The notes under the pieces: generated by a model
What the model was told of the DNA's origin: nothing
What the model saw: the letters and a program-made list of their open reading frames with translations, nothing else
The model's database searches: none
Shown: one piece after another, positions 8,773-17,153 of the stretch
Numbering within the stretch: the first letter of the stretch is position 1
How the letters are laid out: each line of letters starts with the position of its first letter
Program-made: the position numbers and the translations under genes
Assembly (NCBI GenBank): GCA_045540295.1
Contig: JAZQGY010000037.1
Location: 1 to 58,859, forward strand
Origin: SIG452 sp045540295
GTDB lineage: Bacteria; Bacillota; Clostridia; UMGS1840
Direction of reading: 5' to 3'
DNA: 58,859 bases

Positions 8773-10533
8773 CTATTTAAACGTTATTTGATCGGAAAAA
8801 CCGTTCAGTCTGGACATCAGTTTCTGAAAAGAATCTCCTTCTTCCGCAGATGCTTCTTTGGAACGGAGCTTTACGGAATACTCCTTCCCGGTCACATCCA
8901 GAAGCGCTTGTTTTAACACTTTGTCATACTGATTCATTTTTGCAATATTTAAAAACGCATCGCTGCCAATCATCAGCTCAATGCCACCCTCTTGCTCTTC
9001 CCAGGTGGCACCACCCATAATCCGTTTGAATCCGAAATCCGCTTTTTTGGAAGCAATCTCCAATACAGATTCCCACACCGGGGCAAGACTCCCTTCTGCC
9101 GGACGCACGGTAACAGCGGGTTCTTCCGTCGTTGTTTCAGGCACCACAGCTTCTGTTTCCGTAACTTCAGCCGATTCCTCCGTCACTGAAGGAACAGAAT
9201 CTAAAGCAATACGTTCCGATGCTGCAGTTGGTTCTTCGGGTGGAATTTCCCACACAATTTCATCGGGTTCCGATTTGATGAGAGGTGCTTCAAAAACAGG
9301 TGCTGCAGCCGATTCCACAGAAACTGCAGATTCCCTTGCGATAGGTGCCGCAGCCGAAACAGGCTGTTCCATACTCAGGCGGTTCAACTTTAGCTCCAAT
9401 TCCTGCAAACGCTCGGTAACGCCTCGCAAATCCCCCATATCAGAACGTTTTACCATAGCAGTCACCGCAACCTCCAGGCAAAGCCGAGGCTGTCCAAGAT
9501 AACGTCGGGACGCAACCCCTTCGCTTAAGGTATCCAAATACCGTAACAACCGTTCTTCAGAGACCAGTTGTCCCTGGGTTGCGTACTGCTGATATATGCT
9601 CTGCGTAACAGACAGTACTTCCATTGCACTTTCCGGTGTGTTTAGCGTTTTCACCACTAAAACACTTCGAAAATGGGCAATCAAATCTTCTAAAATACGT
9701 TCCATATCCCTACCGTTTTCATAAGCGGTACGGATATGATGAAAGCACTCCGACAAATTACCGTCAATAATCTGGCGGGCAAAATTCATAATAAACTGCG
9801 GGTCAGAGGCACCTGTAATAGTTGCCAACTGAGGACAGTCAATTTCGGTAAAGCCTGCCGACATACACTGATCCAGAATAGACAGTGCATCGCGCATAGA
9901 ACCGTCTGCCAGGCGGGCAAGCATACCGATGGCTTCATCTGTGATGGTATAACCGTCTCCGGCAATAATCTGACGGATTCGTTTTTCCGTATCGTAGGGA
10001 GTGATCCGTTTAAAATCAAACCGCTGACAACGGGATAAAATCGTTACCGGAAATTTATGCGGTTCTGTCGTTGCAAAAATGAACACCACATGCGCCGGAG
10101 GTTCTTCCAATGTTTTTAACAGCGCATTAAAGGCTGCCTCAGTCAACATATGGGCTTCGTCTATGATATACACTTTATATTTTAAATCGGCCGGTGCATA
10201 CACCACTTCTTCCCGGATGATTCTGGCATCATCTACGCGGTTGTTGGATGCAGCATCAATTTCCACAATGTCTACTGCGCTACCGTTTAAAGCAGTTTTA
10301 CATGCATGACATTCATTGCAAGGGTTTCCGTTTACCGGATGCTCGCAGTTCATTGCACGAGAGAGAATCTTAGCCGTGGAGGTTTTTCCGGTTCCGCGGG
10401 AGCCGGAAAATAAGTAGGCATGAGAAAGCTTATGCTGCACCAACTGGCTCTTTAAGGTATCTGTAATATGGCTCTGTCCCAACACATCTTCAAAAACGGT
10501 CGGACGCCATTTTCGATATAACGCCTGATACAC
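8773..10533 (-). CDS. dnaX: DNA polymerase III subunits gamma/tau
   Basis: The start is set at the GTG at 10533, giving the conserved opening YQALYRKWRPTVFEDVLGQ directly after the initiator; a GAGAGGTGGAG site lies just upstream, whereas the longer frame runs into the SRP RNA. The 586 residues include Walker A GSRGTGKT (44-51), a zinc module (C63, C72, C75, C78), Walker B with DEAH, and the sensor TTEPHKFPVTILSRCQRF. A Glu/Ala/Pro-rich linker (about 400-480) leads to a tau-like C-terminal domain. The protein is the clamp-loader ATPase. It is the first protein gene behind the SRP RNA and probably uses the same promoter. Confidence 0.95.
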   Translation of the reverse strand: MYQALYRKWRPTVFEDVLGQSHITDTLKSQLVQHKLSHAYLFSGSRGTGKTSTAKILSRAMNCEHPVNGNPCNECHACKTALNGSAVDIVEIDAASNNRVDDARIIREEVVYAPADLKYKVYIIDEAHMLTEAAFNALLKTLEEPPAHVVFIFATTEPHKFPVTILSRCQRFDFKRITPYDTEKRIRQIIAGDGYTITDEAIGMLARLADGSMRDALSILDQCMSAGFTEIDCPQLATITGASDPQFIMNFARQIIDGNLSECFHHIRTAYENGRDMERILEDLIAHFRSVLVVKTLNTPESAMEVLSVTQSIYQQYATQGQLVSEERLLRYLDTLSEGVASRRYLGQPRLCLEVAVTAMVKRSDMGDLRGVTERLQELELKLNRLSMEQPVSAAAPIARESAVSVESAAAPVFEAPLIKSEPDEIVWEIPPEEPTAASERIALDSVPSVTEESAEVTETEAVVPETTTEEPAVTVRPAEGSLAPVWESVLEIASKKADFGFKRIMGGATWEEQEGGIELMIGSDAFLNIAKMNQYDKVLKQALLDVTGKEYSVKLRSKEASAEEGDSFQKLMSRLNGFSDQITFK

Positions 10534-10544
10534 TTTCTCCACCT

Positions 10545-10759
10545 CTCTTTCGTAAGAAAATAGAAAATCCGATACTTTTATGACTTGTATTTGGGCACTG
10601 CACAAATTTCTTGTTGCTTATCGCTGCTCCGTTTCCGTCCTGACGAGGTTCACAATAGAAAAGTCGCAGGCCAAACACAAGTCATAAAAATACCGGATTA
10701 CCAACAGAATCATGTTACGCATTCTCTTTAGCGTTCGGCTTGATTCCGTGAAAAAACGC
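10545..10759 (-). ncRNA. ffs: Signal recognition particle RNA, long (Alu-containing) type
   Basis: On the minus strand the SRP apical signature GTCAGG...CGGAAACG...GAGCAGC occurs around 10640-10619, with a GAAA tetraloop closed by two C-G/G-C pairs. A helix-5-like pairing joins 10671-10702 with 10563-10594: about 32 positions, all Watson-Crick or G-U except one. This is much longer than the ~100-nt small SRP RNA, and a further 5' domain with a GCGTAACATG loop fits an Alu-like domain as in Bacillus scRNA. The ends are approximate: the 5' end is taken from the promoter at 10794-10766, the 3' end from the last helix base. The placement immediately before dnaX is common in Firmicutes. Confidence 0.88.
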
Positions 10760-10765
10760 TTGTTT

Positions 10766-10794
10766 ATTATATCACGGGTAACCCGGATTGTCAA
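10766..10794 (-). promoter_or_regulatory. Consensus sigma-A promoter for SRP RNA and dnaX operon
   Basis: A perfect TTGACA (10794-10789) and perfect TATAAT (10771-10766) are separated by 17 bases on the minus strand. The expected start near 10759 matches the beginning of the structured RNA. Confidence 0.88.
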
Positions 10795-10832
10795 GCCGAA
10801 TTTTTAATTTTTCAAATCACCCAAAAGGCAAT

Positions 10833-11279
10833 TTACAGATGACAAACTTCCTCCAATACCAGCACGGCATCGGAAACCAATTCTACGCAAGGGCGCTTTT
10901 TGTAATACGCCTGCGTGCGCTCTGCCGGAATGTGTGTAACTTGTTTGCCGTCCTCTCCCAAAAGCTCACGGCAAACAATAGAACCGTTCTTCTCCCGGAA
11001 TTTAGCCGCAAGAGTCTGAATCAAACGGTAATGCTCTGCTTTTTCTTCTTTCGCTTTAGGATCGCTGTATCCGAACAGTGCACCCGCTACAAAGAACATA
11101 CCGCTGACTGCTCCGCATACCTCACGAAGCCGCCCCATACCACCGCCAAAGGAAGAAACGGTTTTCATCAGCGTGCCAAAGTCGGCGGAGAGTTCTTCTG
11201 AAAATGCGCCTACCACCGCCTGCGCACAGTTATATCCTTCCAAAAATAAAGCCTTTGCACGTTCTGATCGCTGGGACAT
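10833..11279 (-). CDS. C_GCAxxG_C_C family protein
   Basis: The 148-residue protein carries the spaced cysteines that define this family: C18 in GYNCAQAV, C55 in the REVCGAVSGM (CGAxxG) segment, then C103 and C131, with a further C146. The cysteines probably bind a metal or a cluster; the family is often found near redox genes but no activity is established. It starts 19 bases after the stop of the small membrane protein gene, with AGAGGT before the ATG, so the two form an operon. The strong SRP promoter begins about 40 bases past its stop. Confidence 0.85.
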   Translation of the reverse strand: MSQRSERAKALFLEGYNCAQAVVGAFSEELSADFGTLMKTVSSFGGGMGRLREVCGAVSGMFFVAGALFGYSDPKAKEEKAEHYRLIQTLAAKFREKNGSIVCRELLGEDGKQVTHIPAERTQAYYKKRPCVELVSDAVLVLEEVCHL

Positions 11280-11297
11280 AATACTACCTCTTTTTCT

Positions 11298-11798
11298 CTA
11301 TTCTCCAAACCGCTCACGAAGATACGGCTTGATTTGTTCCACCAATCGGTCGCTGGGAGACCACAAAATCAACTTTTTCAACTGATTGCTGTTTACAATT
11401 ACCAGATACTGTTTTTCCGGATTCCCGTCGGAGAAATCCAAGAATTTCTGAATATCAGCTTTTCTGCGATATTCTGCCAGATATTGATCGGCTTTTCCCA
11501 TAAATTCCACCTGACGAGGTTTTATGGTAATCAGACGTTGCCGTCTTGCCTTGCCGTAAATAACATCAATATCCACTTCGCCGCCGGTATAGATATATTC
11601 ATATTCACAGTTCAGCTTCTGAAACAGATAATATGCACCGTAAACAGCACCTGCCGCCAACGCAAGTCCGAACGGACCGCCAAAAATAAACAACAATGGA
11701 CAAAGCACAATGCAGGCGCCCACAATCAGGCTCTTTAAAAAAACTGTTTTACCGTTGATTCCGCGCTTATGAATTTCATCAAAATATATTTGCTCCAT
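11298..11798 (-). CDS. Small membrane protein of unknown function (DUF6106-like)
   Basis: The start at 11798 is preferred over the open-frame start 30 bases upstream because GAGG precedes it at a good distance. The 166 residues have two adjacent membrane helices (about 18-60, SLIVGACIVLCPLLFIFGG and GLALAAGAVYGAYYLFQ) followed by a cytoplasmic domain with YEYIYTGGEVDIDVIYGKARR and a QYLVIVNSNQLKKLILW strand. This reads like the clostridial DUF6106 family, but the assignment is from memory. No function is known. A TTTACA-17-TACAAT promoter lies upstream (11861-11833). Confidence 0.6.
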   Translation of the reverse strand: MEQIYFDEIHKRGINGKTVFLKSLIVGACIVLCPLLFIFGGPFGLALAAGAVYGAYYLFQKLNCEYEYIYTGGEVDIDVIYGKARRQRLITIKPRQVEFMGKADQYLAEYRRKADIQKFLDFSDGNPEKQYLVIVNSNQLKKLILWSPSDRLVEQIKPYLRERFGE

Positions 11799-11832
11799 GA
11801 ACAAAACCTCAATTTCATATTTTTGCAATTAT

Positions 11833-11861
11833 ATTGTATCATAAATCTTACATCTTGTAAA
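11833..11861 (-). promoter_or_regulatory. Promoter for the membrane protein/C_GCAxxG operon
   Basis: On the minus strand TTTACA (11861-11856) is followed after 17 bases by TACAAT (11838-11833). Confidence 0.55.
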
Positions 11862-11972
11862 GGAAAAATCGCAAAAAAAATCAATTTTAAGCACATTTTT
11901 GTATTTAAAAAAACATTTTTTATCTCCTTTTTCATTTTTTGCTCAATCTCTTGCTTTTTTTTGGAGAAAACC

Positions 11973-12001
11973 TTGATTTTTCAATTTTTTTGTTGTATAA
12001 T
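11973..12001 (+). promoter_or_regulatory. Promoter for HPr-like gene
   Basis: TTGATT (11973-11978) and TATAAT (11996-12001) are spaced by 17 bases, about 50 bases before the ATG at 12053. Confidence 0.65.
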
Positions 12002-12052
12002 ACTGGCAAAAGTACAAAATAATTATGCAAAGTATGAGAAGGAGGTTTTTTT

Positions 12053-12280
12053 ATGAAAACTTTTGAAATTCAACTTAATTCCATCAACGACGTAAAGGTC
12101 TTTGTTAATACTGTCAACAAATACAGCTTTGACATTGACTTAATCTCCGGCAGATACATTGTGGATGCAAAATCCATTATGGGTATTTTTAGCTTAGATT
12201 TGGCAAAACCCATCAAAGTGGAAATTCATGCTGATAACTGTGATGCTTTGGTAGAAGAGTTGAAACCTTTCACCCTGTAA
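12053..12280 (+). CDS. HPr-like protein lacking the active-site histidine
   Basis: The 75-residue protein has the HPr fold pattern, most clearly the KYSFDIDL strand and AKSIMGIFSLDL, which corresponds to the Ser-46 region of HPr (KSIMGVMSLG). The GxHARPA motif that carries His-15 in HPr is replaced by sequence without histidine (INDVKVFV), so it cannot be the PTS phosphocarrier. The regulatory serine in KSIMG is kept, as in Crh. It is transcribed alone, between its own promoter and a strong terminator. A Crh-like regulatory role is an inference; many clostridial relatives are uncharacterised. Confidence 0.75.
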   Translation: MKTFEIQLNSINDVKVFVNTVNKYSFDIDLISGRYIVDAKSIMGIFSLDLAKPIKVEIHADNCDALVEELKPFTL

Positions 12281-12297
12281 AAAAAGTTACACATCTC

Positions 12298-12338
12298 AAA
12301 ACTGCAGTGTCTTTGCTGACTACTGCAGTTTTGTTTTT
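12298..12338 (+). terminator. Rho-independent terminator after HPr-like gene
   Basis: An 11-bp perfect stem (12298-12308 with 12322-12332) with a 13-base loop is followed by a T-rich run. Confidence 0.85.
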
Positions 12339-12401
12339 TCAAAAAAAGTTTCCTTCATCACATCCGTTTTTCAGATTTTTCCCATGAATTTGAAAAAAAA
12401 C

Positions 12402-12430
12402 TTGAAATTATAGGGAAAATATGTTAAAAT
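12402..12430 (+). promoter_or_regulatory. Promoter for solute-binding lipoprotein
   Basis: TTGAAA (12402-12407), 17 bases, TAAAAT (12425-12430) preceded by an extended TGT. The ATG follows at 12452. Confidence 0.6.
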
Positions 12431-12451
12431 ATTTTAGAAGGGCGTGATAGA

Positions 12452-13213
12452 ATGAAGAAAATTTTATTGATTTTATCCATACTGTTAGCCGTATTCGGAT
12501 TATCCGGATGTGAAAACACCGTGGAACCGGTGGTAGAAATTACGGAGCCGCTTCCCCCGGAGGAACTCTCCAGATGGGATGAAATTGTGCAACGAAATGA
12601 GCTGCGCATCGGCGTTCCCGACACCGAAGATTCCTTTGATAACGACTTGATTCATGCGTTTGCTGAAGAACTGGATATCACTGTTACCAAAGTGAAAATT
12701 CCCTGGGATGAAACATTAGTCGATTATTTAAAGGAAAATCGGGTAGATATGCTTTGGGGGCAGATTCCTGCAACCTCAGAAACAAGTACCGCTTTCCGAT
12801 TATCTTCTCCCTATTTCAACAGCACAGTGCTTTACATAGCTAAAAATCCGGAACTGGCGCTGGAACCAACCACTGTGATTGGTGTTATCAAAAGCTCAGC
12901 AGAAGAGGCTATGGTCAAGAATTATTACAACACGGTACACACGTATCTCGGACAAGAAGCGTTATTTTCCGCATTATCCAACGGAACTTGCGACGCTGTG
13001 CTTTATAACAAAGCGTTATATGAAAATCTTCCGCAAAAATCAGAAACATTTCACATCATCAAAGAAGTTCCTTACGAGTTGGTTATTGCATTTGAGCAAA
13101 ACAATGTGTCTGTTTGCACCGAAGTGGAAAAAATTCTGGCAAAGATCAAAGCAGACGGTACCGCATCGGAAATTTGTCTTGCCTGGTACCCCGTTGATTT
13201 CATTACCAAATAG
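12452..13213 (+). CDS. Family 3 solute-binding lipoprotein (orphan)
   Basis: The 253 residues begin with a lipoprotein signal whose lipobox LSGC places the modified cysteine at residue 20. The rest fits a type 3 periplasmic-binding fold: ELRIGVPDTEDSFDNDLIHAFAEEL, an RVDMLWGQIPATSETSTAFRLSSPYF segment, and a final KADGTASEICLAWY that is typical of amino-acid binding proteins. No permease or ATPase gene is adjacent; the next gene is frr after 36 bases. The ligand cannot be told from sequence. It may serve a distant ABC transporter or act as a sensor. Confidence 0.8.
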   Translation: MKKILLILSILLAVFGLSGCENTVEPVVEITEPLPPEELSRWDEIVQRNELRIGVPDTEDSFDNDLIHAFAEELDITVTKVKIPWDETLVDYLKENRVDMLWGQIPATSETSTAFRLSSPYFNSTVLYIAKNPELALEPTTVIGVIKSSAEEAMVKNYYNTVHTYLGQEALFSALSNGTCDAVLYNKALYENLPQKSETFHIIKEVPYELVIAFEQNNVSVCTEVEKILAKIKADGTASEICLAWYPVDFITK

Positions 13214-13249
13214 TTTCAGATTCTTAAATATATAAAAGGAGTTTTATTT

Positions 13250-13804
13250 ATGAAACAAACATTTAACGACTGTCAGGACAGAATGAAAAAATCTGTTGAT
13301 TCCTTATTGCAGGAATTTGGCCAATTAAAAGCAGGCCGTGCAAATCCCGCAATTTTAGATAAGATTACCGTGGAATACTACGGTTCTCCCACCCCCATTC
13401 CGCAGATTGGATCGGTTTCTGTTCCCGAAGCAAGAACCTTGGTAATTCAGCCCTGGGATGCTTCCATTTTGGGAGATATTGAAAAAGCAATCTTAAAAGC
13501 AGATATTGGTATCAATCCCACAAACGACGGTAAAGTAATTCGCTTGAACTTCCCCGCCTTAACCGAAGAAAGAAGAAAAGATTTGGTAAAAGATATCCAC
13601 AAGCTTTCTGAAAACGCAAAAGTTGCTGTGAGAAACATCCGTCGTGATGCTATTGACAAATACAAAGATATGAAGAAAAAATCCGAAATCACAGAAGACG
13701 ATTTGAAAAACTGTGAAAAAGATGTTCAGGATTTAACCGATAAATTCGTAAAAGAAATTGATAATCAGACCGCCGCAAAAGAAAAAGAAATTATGACGGT
13801 TTAA
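13250..13804 (+). CDS. frr: Ribosome recycling factor
   Basis: The 184-residue protein matches RRF throughout: AGRANPAILDKITVEYYGSPTPI, the PEARTLVIQPWD block, an NDGKVIRLNFPALTEERRKDLVK motif and the long C-terminal three-helix arm. It splits post-termination ribosomes together with EF-G. AAGGAG precedes the ATG. It lacks the pyrH, tsf and rpsB neighbours seen in many bacteria and instead lies between a binding protein and a SulP transporter. Confidence 0.97.
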   Translation: MKQTFNDCQDRMKKSVDSLLQEFGQLKAGRANPAILDKITVEYYGSPTPIPQIGSVSVPEARTLVIQPWDASILGDIEKAILKADIGINPTNDGKVIRLNFPALTEERRKDLVKDIHKLSENAKVAVRNIRRDAIDKYKDMKKKSEITEDDLKNCEKDVQDLTDKFVKEIDNQTAAKEKEIMTV

Positions 13805-13826
13805 TTATTGATACAAAACCAACAAA

Positions 13827-13860
13827 GGGTAGCTGCAAATTGCAGTTACCCTATCTCTTT
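13827..13860 (+). terminator. Hairpin between frr and the SulP gene (weak terminator)
   Basis: A 10-bp stem (13827-13836 with 13842-13851; one G-U pair) with a 5-base loop is followed by a poor T-run (TATCTCTTT). It could partly terminate frr transcripts. Confidence 0.45.
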
Positions 13861-13887
13861 GCCATTACACTTTTTATGGAGGAAATT

Positions 13888-15093
13888 ATGTTTAACAAAA
13901 AAACTTTAAGAGGAGACATTATCGGCGGTATCACCGTAGCGATCGTAGCTCTCCCCTTAGCAATCGCTTTTGGGATGCAATCTATGCCCGGCGATCCGAA
14001 TGCCGCCATGGCAGGACTTTACGGCGCCATTTTTTGCGGTTTTTTTGCTACCATTTTCGGTGCAACCAACGGCTTAATCAACGGGCCCACCGCCGCTATG
14101 ATTGTGGTACTTGCCAACACCTATAAAAACGCCGGCTATAACGGATTTATTATGGCAATGCTGATTGCCGGTGTTCTGCAAATTCTGCTGGGCCTTTTAA
14201 AATTAGGAAAGTATGTGCAATACATACCGAAACCCGTAGTAGTCGGATTCACCAACGGAATTGCCGTTTCCATTTTTATCGGACAGTTCAAAGATTTCAA
14301 TACTGCCCCCTCGTTGGCGTTGATTGTGATTGCCATTATGTTTATCCCCATCATCGCAAAATGGATTCTTCATTTTAAGAAACAAAATGTTGCAGCAAAT
14401 GGCATCAAAAATTTTTTCCAGATTATCCCGGCTTCCTTAATCGGCTTGATATTAGCAGTAACCGCAGCTTTAATCTGGCTGCCCGGTGCAGAGGTAATCA
14501 CCGATCGCGCAACCATTACTGCCGGATTCCCCCGGTTCGTGATGCCTGTATTTACCGATTTAAACTGGAGCCCCATTATTTCAGGTGCGATTTCTCTGTT
14601 CCTGCTGGCAAGCATTGAATCACTGCTCAGTGCAGTAGTGGTAGACGATATGTTAAAACAAAAAAGCGACCCCAACCGCGAACTGATTGGTCAGGGTATC
14701 GGCAATATGATTGCTCCCTTATTCGGTGGTTTAATCGGTACCGGTGCAATTGTAAGAAGTGCCGTGAACGTAAACAACGGTGGCAGAACTAAATTATCCG
14801 GTATTATTCATGCACTGATTATTTTACTGGTGGTGCTCTTCTTCTCCGGTGTCACTGCATTTATCCCGATGGCAGCATTGGCAGGTATTTTGATGGTAAC
14901 CGCATTCAATATGATGGAATTTGAAAGCTTTGCCGAAATCGGAAAAGTTCCTTATTCCGAATCTCTGGTAATGCTTGTAACTATGATTGTAACCGTGATT
15001 GAAGATTTAATCGTGGGTGTGGCTTGTGGTATCGCATTAACACTGATTCTAAAAGGCATTGAAAAACTGATTGCTAAAAAGAAACAACAATAA
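13888..15093 (+). CDS. SulP family inorganic anion transporter without STAS domain
   Basis: The start at 13888 follows GGAGG; the open frame reaches back to 13840 without a ribosome site and through the hairpin. The 401 residues are nearly all membrane-embedded: the first helices carry GDIIGGITVAIVALPLAIAFG and the conserved INGPTAAM, and the later SRIES-equivalent region reads LASIESLLSAVVVD. The product ends at IEKLIAKKKQQ, just where SulP proteins normally continue into a cytosolic STAS domain, so it lacks that part. Likely substrates are sulfate, bicarbonate or related anions; none is indicated by neighbours. Confidence 0.87.
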   Translation: MFNKKTLRGDIIGGITVAIVALPLAIAFGMQSMPGDPNAAMAGLYGAIFCGFFATIFGATNGLINGPTAAMIVVLANTYKNAGYNGFIMAMLIAGVLQILLGLLKLGKYVQYIPKPVVVGFTNGIAVSIFIGQFKDFNTAPSLALIVIAIMFIPIIAKWILHFKKQNVAANGIKNFFQIIPASLIGLILAVTAALIWLPGAEVITDRATITAGFPRFVMPVFTDLNWSPIISGAISLFLLASIESLLSAVVVDDMLKQKSDPNRELIGQGIGNMIAPLFGGLIGTGAIVRSAVNVNNGGRTKLSGIIHALIILLVVLFFSGVTAFIPMAALAGILMVTAFNMMEFESFAEIGKVPYSESLVMLVTMIVTVIEDLIVGVACGIALTLILKGIEKLIAKKKQQ

Positions 15094-15108
15094 TAATCAA
15101 ATACATAA

Positions 15109-15140
15109 AAAAAGGAACTGTAGCATTACAGTTCCTTTTT
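15109..15140. terminator. Bidirectional terminator
   Basis: A 14-bp stem (15109-15122 with 15127-15140) with a GCAT loop, A-run on one side and T-run on the other, between convergent genes. Confidence 0.9.
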
Positions 15141-15158
15141 CATTTGGATATTTTTAAG

Positions 15159-16160
15159 TTATTTTAAGTGTGACACCAATTTGGCAAGAGGTTCGGTATC
15201 CGAGCAGAATTCGTGGATGCCATCAAATTCAACAAAAGAAAGCCAATCGCAACCAACATCTGAACAAAGTGTTTTCAGTCGTTCAAACTCTGATTTTCCA
15301 CTGTCAAAGGAAAATAAATCGTCACGGTTGCCAAGCTCAATACAAAGTTTTCTGGGATAAATCAGACAGGCAATTTCCGCATCGTCCAGCATTTTTGCGG
15401 ATTTAAACCAGGTCCAGTCGCTGTAGGTATAGTTCTTTCGTTCATTAAAAAATGCGCAAGAAACGGCGGCTTTGATACGAGTATCCAACGCGGTGGTGTA
15501 TAAGGTGTAAAATCCGCCGTAGGAGAGGCCTGCCATCCCGAAGTCAGTTACATAGTCCTGTTCTTCAAAATAATCAAGAACCGAAAGGATTCCGTGAATT
15601 TCCACCGCTGTAATGGAGCTGCCAACCCGTTTTAAGCGGGCATCAATGGCTTTTCTGTCGTACTCCACGCCGTAGGTAGTGTCCCAGAGTAACAGCTGAG
15701 GTGCAAACACGTGGGCCCCCTGACTTGTGAGCTTTTGCACCACATCATAATAATACTCAGAAGATCCATACATCCCTGACACAAATTCTGGGGTTCCCGC
15801 ACCGCCGTGCTGAAAAATTACCAAAGGATTTTCCCCGCCCTCTGCTTTGAAAAATAATCCTGTCAGGAATACCCCTTTTAGGATTTCAAACTGCATTCGA
15901 TAAACAGAATATCCATCTTCATCGGACAATTTTTCCGATTTCGGAGAAGATAACACCTGAGGTTCATAATCCACAAGAGGCCACCCCAACATCTTCCGTA
16001 AATCTTCACGGTACGCTTTTGGGTCTTTAAACATATTTTTCACATGCTCTTCCCGAATCTTTTGACAAAACTGTTCTCTTTCTTTAACCAGGGCATCCAA
16101 ACCCAATACATATTGTTCTTTATAGCATTTTGAAGTTTCCATTTCTTCCCGGTAATTCAT
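15159..16160 (-). CDS. Alpha/beta hydrolase (dienelactone hydrolase/acetylesterase-like)
   Basis: The 333-residue cytosolic protein has an N-terminal helical lid region (to about 70), then an alpha/beta-hydrolase core: VIFQHGGAGTPE (oxyanion region, about 114-125), the nucleophile elbow GLSYGG with Ser-213, an acid candidate in GNRDDLFSFD (about 278-286) and the final DGIHEF with His-316. The triad is therefore complete. There is no signal peptide. It precedes nothing obviously related: the SleB-like gene lies upstream by 14 bases and may share its transcript. The substrate is unknown; an esterase or deacetylase activity is likely. Confidence 0.8.
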   Translation of the reverse strand: MNYREEMETSKCYKEQYVLGLDALVKEREQFCQKIREEHVKNMFKDPKAYREDLRKMLGWPLVDYEPQVLSSPKSEKLSDEDGYSVYRMQFEILKGVFLTGLFFKAEGGENPLVIFQHGGAGTPEFVSGMYGSSEYYYDVVQKLTSQGAHVFAPQLLLWDTTYGVEYDRKAIDARLKRVGSSITAVEIHGILSVLDYFEEQDYVTDFGMAGLSYGGFYTLYTTALDTRIKAAVSCAFFNERKNYTYSDWTWFKSAKMLDDAEIACLIYPRKLCIELGNRDDLFSFDSGKSEFERLKTLCSDVGCDWLSFVEFDGIHEFCSDTEPLAKLVSHLK

Positions 16161-16174
16161 AATGTCACCTCATA

Positions 16175-17008
16175 TTATTCATAGAAATTCATGCCGTGAA
16201 GGGTGCAATGGAAGGGTCTGTTATTATGCGCCCAGGATCTTGATGCCACATTGGTATCAATAAAATACAGGGAATTTCCAACTACCTGCACACCACGAAG
16301 GGCACATTTTGCTGCAATCATTGTATCTTTGGTAGGTGTCACGTTGATTTTATCGGTATGGGCAGGCGGAAACTGAACGCCGTATTTGGTATCAAATATC
16401 ACACCTTTCACCGTACCCGGAAATTGAGGCGCTTTCACACGGTTCATCACCGTTCCGGCCACCCCAAGTTTTACGATAAAAGGCTCGTATCCACTTTCAA
16501 TCTGAGTGATTTTGCCAAGATAAAGCATATCCTCATAGGTGTAGGGATAATCCCGGAAATCTCCGGGAATTTCTACGCCGGGAGCAGTAATTTTTACTGT
16601 CAGATAGAAATCGTCCCAAAAAACCTCGTAACCCAAGGTTTCGGAAACTGCTCTTACGGGAATAAAGGTCAGATTATTGTATAACACAGAACGGTAATCC
16701 CTGTTAACGCCGTCAATTACACAGCGACTTTGCTCAGGATAGAACACAAAAGAATGTCCGTCTTTTTCCATAGTTGCTACTTTTTCGAGCTCATCCCAAT
16801 AGATGCTACCACCCACAGCATCGGAAAAGGCACGCAGTGGAATAAAAGTGCTGCCATCTATTAAGATAGGCTTCTGCTCACATTTGATAAAATGACCGTT
16901 TACCTCAATATCCACGGGAATATCGTATCCGCCGTAGGTATCAGTTGCGAACGCAGTCGTGGATACAAATATCATCATAAAGAGTATCAAGCAAAACAAT
17001 TTTTTCAA
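16175..17008 (-). CDS. Secreted cell-wall hydrolase: copper amine oxidase-like stalk plus SleB domain
   Basis: The 277 residues start with a signal peptide (FCLILFMMIFVSTTAFA). Residues about 30-135 form the stalk or 'copper amine oxidase N-terminal' repeat unit (ILIDGSTFIPLRAFSDAVGG and LTFIPVRAVSETLGYEVFWD). Residues about 150-277 resemble the SleB-type hydrolase fold with a candidate catalytic glutamate in QIESGYEPFIVKLGVAGTV and VMNRV. SleB proteins cleave spore cortex peptidoglycan, but stalk-SleB fusions are also made in growing cells, so its stage of action is open. It is followed by the hydrolase gene. Confidence 0.83.
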   Translation of the reverse strand: MKKLFCLILFMMIFVSTTAFATDTYGGYDIPVDIEVNGHFIKCEQKPILIDGSTFIPLRAFSDAVGGSIYWDELEKVATMEKDGHSFVFYPEQSRCVIDGVNRDYRSVLYNNLTFIPVRAVSETLGYEVFWDDFYLTVKITAPGVEIPGDFRDYPYTYEDMLYLGKITQIESGYEPFIVKLGVAGTVMNRVKAPQFPGTVKGVIFDTKYGVQFPPAHTDKINVTPTKDTMIAAKCALRGVQVVGNSLYFIDTNVASRSWAHNNRPFHCTLHGMNFYE

Positions 17009-17083
17009 GATTTCTACCTCCTATTGAATTTTATTATATCATAAAACTTTCTGTTTTTCAAGAAAAAAAGATTGGAAAAGCAT

Positions 17084-17112
17084 TTGACAAGTTTTTCAGT
17101 TCGTGATATACT
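17084..17112 (+). promoter_or_regulatory. Promoter for Mrp/NBP35 ATPase gene
   Basis: TTGACA (17084-17089), 17 bases, TATACT (17107-17112), about 40 bases before the ATG. Confidence 0.75.
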
Positions 17113-17153
17113 AGCATACAGAGAATATTTTACCCTTGAAAGGAAGTTTTGGT

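Noticed and set aside
10490..10678. A 62-codon frame upstream of dnaX
   Set aside because: It lies within the SRP RNA and in a different frame from dnaX.
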